Positions 10,757-21,803 of a stretch of 64,000 nucleotides of DNA are shown here, one piece after another (position 1 is the stretch's first letter; each line of letters starts with the position of its first letter). The DNA lies in contig JADLSH010000212.1 of the NCBI GenBank assembly GCA_016169945.1, positions 1,892,001 to 1,956,000 of the forward strand. Reading direction: 5' to 3'. The notes under the pieces were generated by a model. The model saw only the letters and a program-made list of their open reading frames with translations. It was not told where the DNA came from and did not search any database. Origin of the DNA: Trachythela sp. YZ-2020 (lineage: Eukaryota > Cnidaria > Anthozoa > Malacalcyonacea > Clavulariidae). The translations under genes were made by a program, and so were the position numbers.

Positions 10757-10860
10757 ACCGCACAAACCGCACCCGCAAACCGCACGCACCGCACCCGCTA
10801 ACCGCAAGCACCGCACCCGCTAACCGCACGAACCTCACCCGCTAACCGCAGCCGAACCGC
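10757..10860. repeat. GC-rich tandem repeat (ACCGCACCCGCTA)
   Basis: Imperfect tandem copies of a 13-bp unit accgcacccgcta and shorter accgca units, sharply more GC-rich than their surroundings, ending 5 bp before the TTAA MITE. Confidence 0.85.
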
Positions 10861-10864
10861 AGTG

Positions 10865-11576
10865 TTAAGGTGGCTCGATACAGTTTTCAAAAATTCAGGT
10901 GTTCAACACTTTGAAATGATTAAACTCCATATTTTTAGGTTTTATTCATCAGGTATCAGGGTTTTCATATATTTTGATGTTTCTACTCTCAAATTATGTT
11001 AGTTTTAGTAACACATAGTTCGTTGCTATGGCAACATACGCGTACGAAATTCACTCTAAAATAGCCTATCGCCTCGTGTAGTTGGACTTTAAGCATGGTG
11101 ACCCCCAATTTTTTTTCGTGCATTATTTTACTTGCAAGACAGACTAACAATAAGCAAAATATAAAAAAATTCTGTAATGCCATTTTTTTGAAAAAGGCAA
11201 AAATGTCGTTTTCTTCGATAAAATTTTTTTGGCATTACAGAATTTTTTTATTTTTGGTATAATGAAAGATTTTTGCCGTGCAATACAGCATGCAAAATTT
11301 GAACATAGGTCACCGGACAAAATAATGAGATATAGCGCATTGTTTTTCAAAAATGGAATTTTTTAATGACGTCAGCAATTGACATGAAACGGTATATAAC
11401 ACGCGTAACGACGCGAGATGGCGCGAACAACTGCTTACGTCAGATCATTTTGTAAGTTATTTCGTTAATATTCCCGCGCGCACAAATGGTCACACGGATT
11501 TGTTCATAGAGTATGAAGTTTTGTTTTCGCGATTCTTGAATAAGGTTTTTGTGATTACTATATCGAGCCACTTTAA
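10865..11576. mobile_element. TTAA-flanked MITE, copy 1 (piggyBac-like)
   Basis: Starts TTAAGGTGGCTCGATACAG and ends ATATCGAGCCACTTTAA, so near-identical inverted ends lie inside TTAA on both sides. Use of TTAA targets is the piggyBac habit. It contains an internal inverted repeat (11163-11181 with 11231-11250) and no transposase. A related element with an in-window empty site is at 43510-44769. Confidence 0.8.
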
Positions 11577-11715
11577 GTTACTTCTAGGCAGTACTGTAGA
11601 GCACCAGAAACACTGACACATTTGGTAGACACTCTCTACGGATTTCGTGAACCGAAGGTACTACATTTTTCTCGGCCCTAATGATACACACAACGTGTCA
11701 GTGGGTCCTGCTCAC

Positions 11716-11757
11716 CTGTATTTTCTTCTTGTGCATCCTCCCCTCGCCTCGGCTGTA
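11716..11757 (-). CDS. Possible 42-nt microexon of an unknown host gene
   Basis: On the minus strand a strong pyrimidine tract (tgtttgtctctgtcttccag) is followed by 42 nt and then ACAG/GTGAGC, a consensus donor. The stretch is open in every frame (14 codons in the frame starting YSRGEG). Nothing else of the gene was found. Splice-like signals can occur by chance, so this is only a candidate. Confidence 0.22.
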
Positions 11758-12484
11758 CTGGAAGACAGAGACAAACAAAAGGCATGATGCTTACAATTAT
11801 ATGTTCCCCTATCAAAAAGGGACTAGAATCCCTGCAACCTCCCAGCATTGACACACTTGATCAAATACCCTAATCTAGTTGAGAAATACAAAGTATATAT
11901 TTCAAATTTTGCCAAGGCATGTCGCACAAAGTCAAAGATTGTTCTAAGTTCTACCTAACCTGTGTACCAGGTTGATGAATGCCACAATGCCCTTGCTTTG
12001 GTATCAGTTTATCATTTTGGCTTGATGGTTACTTCTGAAGTGAATGCAACACTGGCACAGACTTGTTACTAAAACTAGAACATCAATTGTTGATCTAATA
12101 TTTTCCAGTACAGTACAAAAGTTGGGGTCTCCTCATATGTCTGTTTCTAGGCAGCTATATGACAATTTTTATCAGACGTTTTCATCATTCTCAGGATTTA
12201 CCAATACAATATATTTGTAACATTATATATAGAAGTAGCCAAAGCAAGCTTCAGATTTCACTGTTCAATCTTCGAACTCTCCAGTTTATTTATATATATT
12301 TCTAGTATACTACTAATATTAAAATCACAAATGCAACTTCGTGTTTAAAATATTCAAAATCAAGATAAACAGCAATCAGCCATGTTACCAGAAAAACGTC
12401 TATAAAATAACGACGTTTCCACAAATATAGATGTCTATATTCCGTACAATAATATTGTTCCTGCGCATGGAAGACAGTAGATTA

Positions 12485-13233
12485 CCCCCCCCCCCCCCCA
12501 TCCACAACCGGAAGTAATTAGTATTCAGAGTGATTCCTGAGTAAATGCACGATGAATAATAATGAGCGTATTTACGCATGGTGAATATTAATGCGTAGCT
12601 ACTCAGGGGTCGGACGTCTACGAAGACATATGTATACTGAGATCTGGTTGGTTTTAAAAGAGTTTTCCCTATCTTCAATTAAGTCATAGTGAAATCTAAA
12701 CCTAAATTGCGAAAATTGCTTATCGATAACGTGCGTGCAAGAGTTCGTACTTAGTGTGCGTGCAGGAGTTCCTACTTTGCGTGCGCTTTATTGTGTTAAT
12801 CCATGTGTTAATTTATGCATGCATCCAACACCAATATTTCGCTCTAAAAATGTATACATTTTTTAATTCAAATTTACATAGAAACACGGTTCTATATATA
12901 TCATTGCTTTGAGGAAGGATTTGGTGGGATTTTGTAGCAGTTGTCTGGAAATTCTCTAAAGCTTCTGTGGAGCTTCTGTGGAGCTTCTGTAAAGCTTCTG
13001 TGAAGCTTCTGTAAAACGTCTGTGGAGCTCTCCAAAATATGAGTAATCAGTGACGCTTGGATACATGCATAAATTAACACAGACAAAGATTAACGTTTAA
13101 ACAATGTATCCTTTAGGTATAACAATTATTTACACAAATATACAGTTATTAAACATATTGTCCAGCTTTTACACTGTTTTCTATGCGAGGGTCGATGTGA
13201 GGTCGATATGAGGTCGATGTGAGGTCGAAGTGG
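12485..13233. repeat. Simple repeats: C15 run, 12-bp and 11-bp tandem arrays
   Basis: A run of 15 C at 12485-12499; about six copies of agcttctgtgga-like 12-mers at 12957-13030; four copies of the 11-mer ggtcgatgtga at 13190-13233. No gene is supported from 11,760 to 13,560. Confidence 0.85.
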
Positions 13234-13559
13234 GGTACTTTTGATGTAAACATTTCGGGGTACGCTATGCTTTCGTTAAATTCCCAAATTACAATAAAAC
13301 ATTAAAATGTGTTTAAATAATATCAACTAATATACAATTATTGGAAGACATCTCTATAATTCGGGAAAGAGCTCATCAAGCTGATAAAACAACCGATCTA
13401 TATTTCGTTCCTTCATTAATATTAGTTGTCTAATGTAATGTAGTTATTACCAAAAATGGACTAAGTTCGCTTGTATGCACAAGAACATGTTCCTGATATT
13501 GCAGTATGTTAGTTGAAATGTTGGTTGATATTATCTGGTTAAAATGTTATTAACGACAA

Positions 13560-14372
13560 CGCATTACACGTCAAGAATTACATAATTGTCCGAAAGACAG
13601 AAACCACGCTAAACACGGAGTTGTATGCTTATATGTTAAACATTCTATATCTTTCAATGCTTAAGAAATATAAAGAAATAACCAAATCGAGGTCTTATGG
13701 TGCACATTACGCCCCAAGCGATACCTCGAGGTTTTTCAAATTAAAAAATGACCACAGTCTATCACCCACCTACCGCAGATGACGGACAAATAATTAACTA
13801 TTTATTGAAAGCACTAGACCCAACGCCACGATCGTGCTTGTCGCCGTTGGATACTTTAATCATTTCAATATTACACAACTAAACAAACAATTTCGCTTGA
13901 AACAATTGGTTAAATTGCAAACATGAGGAGATAGAACATTACATTTAATCATAATCAGATATCTGATGACTGGCTACCTTAAGTAGTTAATACTCTGCCG
14001 CCAAAGGGCTCTTAATGAAAATTGTCTTTCGCAATCCAAATTGCAATTGTATCGCAATCGTGTGATCAAAGAGCGTAAACAAGCCATGAAGACTAAATTT
14101 TATCAGGCAAAGGTAAAAGACTTTAAAGATACAGAACCAAAGAATTGGTAGTCTGAGTGCAAACATTTGCGTTGTGGAATGTTTAAATCAAACATTGATA
14201 TTGTGTCCAATTATACTTGATGAAACATCAACGAGAGAAGTCAAAATAGACCTACCAAATATCATAAACTCTGCGGTCTTAGAATCTCAACAAAACTTTC
14301 CAAAACTGTCTCCCGCTTGCGCACATGTTAATAGAATCAATAACCAAACAACTAACTTAATAAGAACAAATT
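13560..14372 (+). pseudogene. LINE endonuclease and linker fragment
   Basis: The plus strand gives pieces of a CR1/L2-type apurinic endonuclease: NHAKHGVVCLYVKHSISF, then VGYFNHFNITQLNKQFRLKQ (the usual GDFNH block with D replaced). The linker LQLYRNRVIKERKQAMKTKF follows, then W.SECKHL and a LxDETSTREVKIDLPNIIN stretch. Many stops and frame changes; no RT follows because a Penelope 3' end abuts it at about 14,390. Confidence 0.7.
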
Positions 14373-14410
14373 GAGGGTTGCTTCGCGTGCGCCTAAAGGA
14401 TATAAAAAAA

Positions 14411-14446
14411 TCTCGACGTTTCGAGCTAAAGCCTTTCGTCAGGAGA
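14411..14446 (-). ncRNA. Candidate hammerhead ribozyme (Penelope element 3)
   Basis: The minus strand reads TCTC, CTGACGA, AAGGCTTTAGCTC, GAAA, CG, TC, GAGA. TCTC/GAGA would be stem I, CUGANGA and GAAA the core, and A-U with a CG loop a minimal stem III before cleavage after GUC. Stem II pairs poorly, so activity is uncertain. It lies in the 3' region of a Penelope-like element, the expected place. Confidence 0.45.
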
Positions 14447-14731
14447 AATTAGTAGACAGATAAACACATTACATCAGCTTTTATAGCAACGCTATAAAAG
14501 CTGTCACGTGAACAAAATATTAACCAATTAAAATAAAGTAGTCATAACAATCATAACAAATTAGAATTAATATGTAAAGTATAGCCTGCGTGCAGGCTTC
14601 GGCCCGATTATAGGGTTGAATGTCTGCGCACAGGTGTTATACTTACCAAACCGCTATAAATGTCGTACAAGGGAAGGGAAGAGGGGATATAGAGGAAAGT
14701 ATATAAGAAGTATTTAAGAGAAATGAATGAG

Positions 14732-15966
14732 CTAGATGAAGGAGAGGCGCTCATTGATACCATCAGGCTGAATGGTGCCAAGTTTAAAAATGAGACGCTT
14801 TTCTTGCTTCCGACGGGTGTCATTGCCACCAATAATGGGATGAATGGCGCATATTTTCATATCAGAAAAGGAGTGGTTGGCACTGTGGAAGTGCCTAGCA
14901 ACCGGTTTGTTGTGCACATTGTTCTTAACATCACGCAAGTGCTCAGCAAACCTATCGCCTAAACGTCTTCCAGTCTCTCCGATGTAGAGCAAGCCACATT
15001 TGCTGCAAGAGATGCACGTGAAACTGTGCTTGATGAAAAACTGAGATTTTGGAGCCGAAATACAGGTGGCGAGGTTCAAATGCTTACAAGTGTAGCACTT
15101 AGCACGACCACAGGAAACAGTACCAGCTGGTGACACAGAGTCCTGCACTAGGGTTTCCCGGATGTTTTTACTGTGTCGAAAAGAGACTATTGGGGTCTCG
15201 GAGAAAATGGAAGACGTTGCAGGGTCATTTGTAAGTAGATTAAAATTCCGGCAAATGATGTCCCTTACTTTAACATTGAAGGGATGAAAGGTTAAAACTA
15301 AAGGTACTTTTTGATTAGAAATTGCAACCGAAGGTTCTCTTAAGGTGTCTGAACGGGGTATAAGGGAGGCCTTGTTAAGGGCAGTATCTAAAAGATGGGA
15401 AGGATAACCACGATTCACAAAAAAGCTTCTCATTTCTGAACATTTGGCATCGAAGTCGTCGTCTTCACTGCAGAGGCGACGAAGACGTAAGAATTGAGAG
15501 TAAGGGATAGCAGTTTTAGTGTGCTTAGGATGACAGGATGAGAAGAGAAGATAGCTGTGGGAGTCAGTAGGCTTGTAAAAGACAGATGTGCTCAGCCTAT
15601 TACCATTGATAGAAATGAGAATGTCTAGGAATGATACACTGGTCTCACTGATCTCCCACGTGAACTGAAGTGCTGGATCGAAATCATTAACAAAGTTAAT
15701 GAAGCAATTCAGATCAGCACGCGAGCATGATGCAGTGCCTAAGCAATCATCAATGAACCGGCGATAGAAGTCAGGTGAAGGACCAGTGTATTGTTCGAAG
15801 ATTTGTTTTTCCACATAACCAACAAACAAATTCGCATAGTTGGGTCCCATTTTGGTATCCATGGCCACACAACTTATTTGTTGGTAATGCTCACCATCAA
15901 ACGATAAATTGTTCAAGGTGAGCACTAACTCTGCCAAGCGTACCAAGGTGGTGGTAGATGGATCCT
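14732..15966 (-). CDS. Penelope-like element 3: RT palm to GIY-YIG, 5'-truncated
   Basis: A clean frame of about 410 residues starts PSTTTLVRLAELVLTLNN and carries MDTKMGPNYANLFVGYVE, then YRRFIDDCLGT (the YxDD-type active site, here FIDD). It also has SFLDILISINGN, a Cys-rich linker (CGRAKCYTCKHLN) and the GIY-YIG core CGLLYIGETGRRLGDRFAEHL. It has no internal stop, so it is the best preserved retroelement ORF here. It lacks the N-terminal RT motifs: similarity stops abruptly at about 15,966, a 5' truncation. The conserved 3' end with a candidate hammerhead reaches about 14,395. It differs clearly in sequence from elements 1 and 2, so it is another Penelope lineage. Confidence 0.88.
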
Positions 15967-16410
15967 AAAGCCCATAGTCCTGATAATACACCTAATTAGA
16001 TTTTAAAGGACTATTCGTGTATTCTGGTTTCACCTGTTTGTTTTTTAAGACGAACGGCTGCCACACATTTGGAAGTGCTGTGTTCGGACGGTCTGTCGCC
16101 GGGCTCTGACATTTCGTCAAAATCAGTGTTCAAAATAACAAATTATTTACTTACGATTTAGTTTCTTTCAACGTCCAAATGTTCTTCATACTTCTCTGAT
16201 GTGTGCTTGTTCTTAAAATACCAGATTTGACTTGATTTCTTCACATACTTCGCCAGTATAAGGCAAAAACCCGGAAAATGTCAATTTCAAAATAGAAAAG
16301 TATAGTATTCACTCCTCAAGTGAGGCCATACAACATTGCCGCCGCTCTGAAAACGCGTCTCACTTCCGGCTTCAATTCTAATTAGGCCTTTGTATTACGA
16401 TGCTCTATTT

Positions 16411-16484
16411 AACAATTAGTCGCCGAAGGCGAGGTGATTACAAGCCTATAATCACCGAGCCTGAGGCGACTAATTGTTTTAGTA
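16411..16484. repeat. Hairpin element related to 7528-7633
   Basis: aacaattagtcgcc at the left pairs with ggcgactaattgtt at the right, and both arms carry the aagcctat core of the 7.5-kb hairpin. Orientation is reversed relative to that copy. A GTAGAAATTTC/GAAATTTCTAC pair at about 16,481 and 17,093 suggests a larger element starts here. Confidence 0.7.
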
Positions 16485-17000
16485 GAAATTTCAAAGAGAA
16501 AAACAAACACAGAAAGTTATGAGGTCAGTTGAAAAGGCTATAGGACAAAATTCAGCGCTTTTCTCAGAGGCCGGTTATTAAAAACATGCCGGCAAAAGAC
16601 GAGTGTCAAAAACATATCGAAGCGAAACAAAAACAAACAATTTCATGAGAAAAATACTTTGGAAAGGCTCAAATACAAAGTAGAATGGTTTTAAAAATAT
16701 ATCACAGCTAGGTTTTTGCTGAATATAACGATATAAATGAGGATAAAACGAATAATTTTCAAAATAAACACTTGTGGTTGAGCCGTACGGAAAAAGTTTT
16801 ATACATGTTCATTTCAACAGCGAGAAAACGCTGCCTTTCATGGAAGAAAAATAGTGTATTTGTTATCGCTTACCTTTAAAAATGTCAAAAATATATCCTC
16901 CTTTAATTTAGCGGCAGTTTTTTTCATTTAAAACTTTGAATCAGGCTCAAAAAACGATTTTTGTTTTAAATTCGGCAGCTTGCGAAGAAGCCATTTTGAA

Positions 17001-17038
17001 AAAAAGTGATAGTCACTGACCAGTGACTATCACTTTTT
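17001..17038. repeat. 38-bp near-perfect palindrome
   Basis: AAAAAGTGATAGTCACTG (17001-17018) and its exact reverse complement (17021-17038) are separated by two bases. A further gatagtcac copy lies about 35 bp downstream. Confidence 0.9.
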
Positions 17039-17103
17039 AGAGGCTCAATTTGGACCAATCAGCATGCAGGAAAATCGATAGTCACCTGGAAATTTCTACT
17101 AAC

Positions 17104-18321
17104 CAGTCTTAGTAGACGGCCGGCCAAGCTTGAAAAAAGTGTCTAGAAAACACTGTCGATGGCATTTTTTGTTACAAGCATGAAACTACGCAAAATGTCT
17201 TAGGATAGTGTTTACTTTGAGGTTAAGTGTGGTTGCCAACGTAATTTTTTATTTTTGTGCTAAAATTTGAAGATTTTTCTAAAACATTTCGAAGGATGGG
17301 ATTTTTGTCGAATGCTGTTTTTTATATTAGCGTTTTATTCTAATTGGCTGACTATCTAATTAACATTTGTAAAGCTCGGGTAATCTTCTTTTGTATAATT
17401 CAAAATGATATGCTAATAAGAAACATGGCGCAAATACATCAAAACACGACCTTTCAAAAAGAAGCCACAACAATACGTTTTGTTGTGTACAGACAGGCAA
17501 CAATCACATATGTTTAGATTACATACGAATCAGTATTACACGCCCGGTTGCCACCCGTGTAACACAATATATTTCTGTTGAGCCAGTCGAGTTTTGGCAT
17601 GTAAACGGTTGAAAAACAGCATGTTGGCGCAAACACGTAGTTTTACAACAACACGTAGACCTTCAAAATCGGTAATTATTCGAAATTAAACGCAATAATT
17701 TACGAATTTAAGCCTTCGGGTAACCACTCGTCCTAATAAATCCATCCTTATTTTGAAACTCGCCTCCATACAGGTATTTTAACAAGTGTAATAGTAATAC
17801 CATTTTCTCATTGGCATGTCACTTTGAGTTATGAAAATTAAGAAAAGGAGAAATATGCACATGTTAATTAGGTAGTGAACCAACTAATCAAATTTGCCTT
17901 GATTTTCGAGCTAGTGGCATATGTTTATTTACGACTGTAGTTATGTATATTTTATTTTATTCTATGTACTGTCTGTCGTTGTATGTTAATCGGAGAATGC
18001 CTTGCATGGGACCTCGAGTCCCGTTCGCACTCCTACCGTTTGGACATCGTCCAATAAAGTATTTAAAACAAAAATAAAACAAAACAAAAACTACAATAAA
18101 TCTATGATATCGAAAACTGCTTTTAAATGGATTCCCATCTATCGAAATTTCGTTATAGAAACCTTCCAATTTCGGTACATAAATAGAAAAATTACGGAAG
18201 GCAACCACTTTCACCGTCAAAGTGAACACACTCCGATGACATTTAGTATGGTTTCCTGCTTGTAACAAAAAATGCCATCGACAGTCACTTTTTTCGAGGC
18301 TGGCCGGCCGTCTATATCAGT
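17104..18321. mobile_element. Non-autonomous TIR element, about 1.2 kb
   Basis: Inverted arms 17115-17187 and 18249-18313 share GACGGCCGGCCA, a GAAAAAAGTG block and CTGTCGATGGCATTTTTTGT in reverse complement. Outer ends read CAGTCTTAGTAGACGG and CCGTCTATATCAGTG. No clear target duplication could be read, so the superfamily is open. Nothing coding is supported inside. Confidence 0.7.
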
Positions 18322-18729
18322 GGTTATGATCACTATAAAACCAATGCTAACACAGTTTTTTCACTATTTTGTCATTATATTACGTGCTACACGACGTATA
18401 ATTGAGGCAGGTTACGAGTACAGAACGCAATGTTTACTTTCAAAATATTAGCAAATAAGCTTTACAAACATGGTTTTATGCAAAAGATTTGTTGCTAATT
18501 ATTGTATCTAACCCTCATAAACTGTGCAATATATGTGCTGGCTAACATTTTGGAGGTCTCCCAAAATCAAAGAGAAGTTTTATCTCAAAGGTAGAAAGAA
18601 ATATTTGTATTGTGTATATTTTTGCCACATACAAATAACATAAATTTGTATGTATTGTATAAAATATATAATAATATACATAAAAATATTACTCGACTCT
18701 GATTGGTTGATTTCATTGCAGTTAATCCC

Positions 18730-18821
18730 AAACAGCAGTTCAAAAATCTGTAACAGCAGTGCAAAATTCTGTAACAACAGTGCAAAAATCTGTAACAACA
18801 GTGCAAAAATCTGTAACAAAC
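18730..18821. repeat. 22-bp tandem repeat, four copies
   Basis: Unit aacagtgcaaaaatctgtaaca repeated four times with few changes. Confidence 0.9.
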
Positions 18822-19122
18822 TCATCTGATTGGTCGGAAAAGCAAAAACGCCTAAAATCAACCAATCAGCGTAAGCAGTTTCTGTTCGAAAATGACGGCC
18901 ACAGATTGCTCCATAGATATAATAAACCTAGATTGCTGACTCATACCTAGTGGACGCGTGACCTGCATGATAAATCCAAGATGGCCGCCATTCAGGGCAA
19001 AAATAATATAAACTCTACGGGGAAATCCATATTTTTTGCATTTTGCGTCGTCCCAGTGTTTCGAATCCACTTCGATCAAACTTTTTTGGCAATAACTACT
19101 TATCGTGAAGGTTTTAGACGCA

Positions 19123-20802
19123 AACTGGACAGCTGGGGATGAATTGATGTAAACATATCGCTCGCCGAAATTTGTACGAAATCGTCACTTGGTCAGTTCG
19201 AGTGAATTACTGTTGTTTAGAGTATTTTATAAAGGAAATTTGTGGTTTTCAAGGCCAAAGGCGTATACCTTGAATGCTTTGGATGCAGAAAGGATCGTTT
19301 GGGATGAATTATATTAAAATATCGCTCGCCGAAGCTTGACATGAAAATGTCACTTGCTTAGCTCGAGTCATTTACTGCAGACAAGTACTTTAAATGTACT
19401 TGATTTAATACATTTAGTCATTAGATATTTTGAGGAATATTCGGAACATTACTTAGAGGATAAAAGTAATGTCTGTAACATGCTTTACTTGCTGAGACGA
19501 CTAGGATTACAAAAAGGCAATAAAAATAGTAATTAAACTTGGGAATGGAAAATGAGATTATGATCCCTCCCCCACCTCTTACAACCCTCTGATTTCTTTC
19601 CCCAGTTTTTTTTCCTTTTGTAGTATTTTTGGGGCTCACTTAAATCTGGTGTCCATCGAGCAATTCCCCCCCTGGGCAGCCTTGGAAAATATAGCTTACT
19701 AAATGTCGTGTTAAAAAGAACCATAAATAGAAAACACTAACATATTGTTAATCTGGACATTCATTCTCACTAGATGACATGTCAAGAAATTTAGTTTTGG
19801 ACACGCAAGAAAACTTCATGTTAGTTTTATTGAGGTTCAACAAAGTAGGAAAATTAGCCATTAATTACTTGAAGGATTAATATATTTTACTATAGAAATG
19901 ATGATTAATAGTAGTATAACAATGTACGGATTTCATTCAAGCATACAAGAAACTGTTAAGTTTAATGAACAGAATTTATTTTATAGAGGTTTATATTTCA
20001 CGACCGCCATGGAATGTCTGGCCGATGCATACTTGATATTTTTCAGTACATGAACAGGTTGCACACTGTTACTGTATTGTTAAATGTTTTAAAACAATAC
20101 TGAAAATCAGAAACAACACTCAAATTTGCAGTGCACTTGCCACAATTTTGCATACTACACACTTGAAATTTTCCCTGCGGCATAAATTTTTCCTTGTCCA
20201 AATCTGCCATATATTATCCGGTCTGGTCTCATGATCTAATCAATATATTGATCGGAATTCTTCCTTTCATGAGTAATGCTGTCTGCCATTTCATTTAGTG
20301 AGTTCAAATAGGCTGCATTGCATCTTCATAAATGTTTTAATATTTAATATTTCCATCCTTGAAATACCGTACCATGTTTGTGTGTCAAATTTCACCTCTA
20401 GGTGATGTTTGGCGTCAGTTAACTGTGGACTTAACTTTTAAATACTGGTTTTATCATCTAAGTAATGTTCCGAATATTCCTCAAAATATCTAATGACTAA
20501 ATGTATTAAACCAAGTACATTTAAAGTACTTGTCTGCAGTAAATGACTCGAGCTGAGAAAGTGACATTTTCATGTCAAGCTTCGGGGAGCGATATTTGAA
20601 TATAATTCGTCCCAAACTCATATAATTCATCCCATTCTGCATCCAAAGCCTTCAATGTATACGTCTTTGGCCTTAAAAGCCACAAATTTCCCTTATAAAA
20701 TACTCTAAACAAGAGTAATTCACTCGAACTGACCAAGTGATGATTTCGCACAAATTTCGGCGAGCGATATATTTACATCAATTCATCCCCAGCTGTCCAG
20801 TT
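19123..20802. mobile_element. Foldback-type element with about 340-bp inverted arms
   Basis: Arms 19123-19456 and 20457-20802 are reverse complements over nearly their full length. Outer ends are AACTGGACAGCTGGGGATG and its complement. Each arm holds two diverged copies of a block (ggatgaatt ... tatcgctcgccgaa ... gtcact ... gag.. atttactg), so the arms are internally repetitive, as in Foldback elements. The 1-kb centre has no ORF of note. Confidence 0.82.
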
Positions 20803-21079
20803 GCTCCAAAACAAAACAACTATGGCGGCCGACCTACATAAGTGAAAGTTGAGTTCTGACCAAAAATATGGCTGCTATTTTTATTCGAAATTAACAAGAT
20901 TTTAACTCAAACAACGTTAACTTAAACTTGCTTGGCTAAGGTGAAACTTTCAAGTCGTTGCTGATTCATAAAAATAAAAATAAAATACGAAGCGGTGAAA
21001 ATTTTATCGGTGGACGGCTCGACGAAACTTGTAAGTTGAAAGTATAATTGTCTCGAACATTTTTATGTATATTATTAAT

Positions 21080-21243
21080 AAGTAATAGCATGGTTTCTCG
21101 TGAAATTTGGATATAACATGCACTCGTGAGTTTTTCAAAGACCTCAAATAGCACTTGTCCTTCGGACTCGTGCTATTTTGAGGTCTTTGAAAAACTCACT
21201 CGTGCATGTTATATCCAAATTGCACTCGAAACCATACTATTAC
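21080..21243. repeat. Long hairpin, about 75-bp arms
   Basis: Arms 21083-21160 and 21167-21243 are near-perfect reverse complements (tttttcaaagacctcaaata and its complement), apex ttcgga flanked by cttgtcc and ctcgtgc. It resembles the other GC-apex hairpins in general plan, not in sequence. Confidence 0.85.
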
Positions 21244-21261
21244 CTATACTTATATAATATT

Positions 21262-21560
21262 ATACTAGAAATACATGCATGCAGAATCCCTTCGCCCATT
21301 TGAATCAAACAATTTACTCACCAAAAGTTATTGTAACATGAAGTACTGAGTCGATCATTGTAACCATTGTAACACGCAACACTGTGATTTCTTTTATTTT
21401 ACTGTAATTTGTACAAAATATTATCAATTTCCAAACTATATAAAGTGGGTATGCTATTATGTACTCTTTTAGCTTTGATTTACTGTAACATTCAACCTTA
21501 GACGTTCACAAAACGTTTCGAAATTTTCATAAAACTTCAAAATAATGCTTTTCGAGCAGT
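21262..21560 (+). repeat. 5' part of the 0.87-kb repeat (partial copy)
   Basis: ctagaaatacatgcatgcag and about 300 bp after it match 51732-52050 closely, including the tataaagtgggtatgctatt-type segment. Confidence 0.8.
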
Positions 21561-21610
21561 ATATTTATAGCAAGTTTATACATGCCCATAGGCATTATAA
21601 AGTTAAGTTA

Positions 21611-21618
21611 ATGAAACA
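21611..21618. repeat. 8-bp target duplication, left of P element
   Basis: ATGAAACA, repeated at 29089-29096 outside the other inverted repeat. The left terminus seems to have lost one CA dinucleotide next to it. Confidence 0.75.
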
Positions 21619-21803
21619 CAGTTAATAGAAATGAGATGGTTTGGAGAGCCGGCAAACTTCAAAGCGGGGCGACAAATATGTTGCGTATCAAAGGACAAAA
21701 AAATCACGAGACTGATAGTGTTCATCGCCTCAGGGTAAATAACAGAGAACAATATAGGCATTCTGTGATTTAACTTAAATTTTCAACTTTTAAATCAAGT
21801 CCA

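Noticed and set aside
12400..13086. ORFs with repeated KLHRSF-type peptides
   Set aside because: Produced by the 12-bp tandem repeat.
17957..18268. 103-codon ORF on the minus strand
   Set aside because: It runs into the inverted arm of a non-coding TIR element, has a competing ORF on the other strand and no motif.
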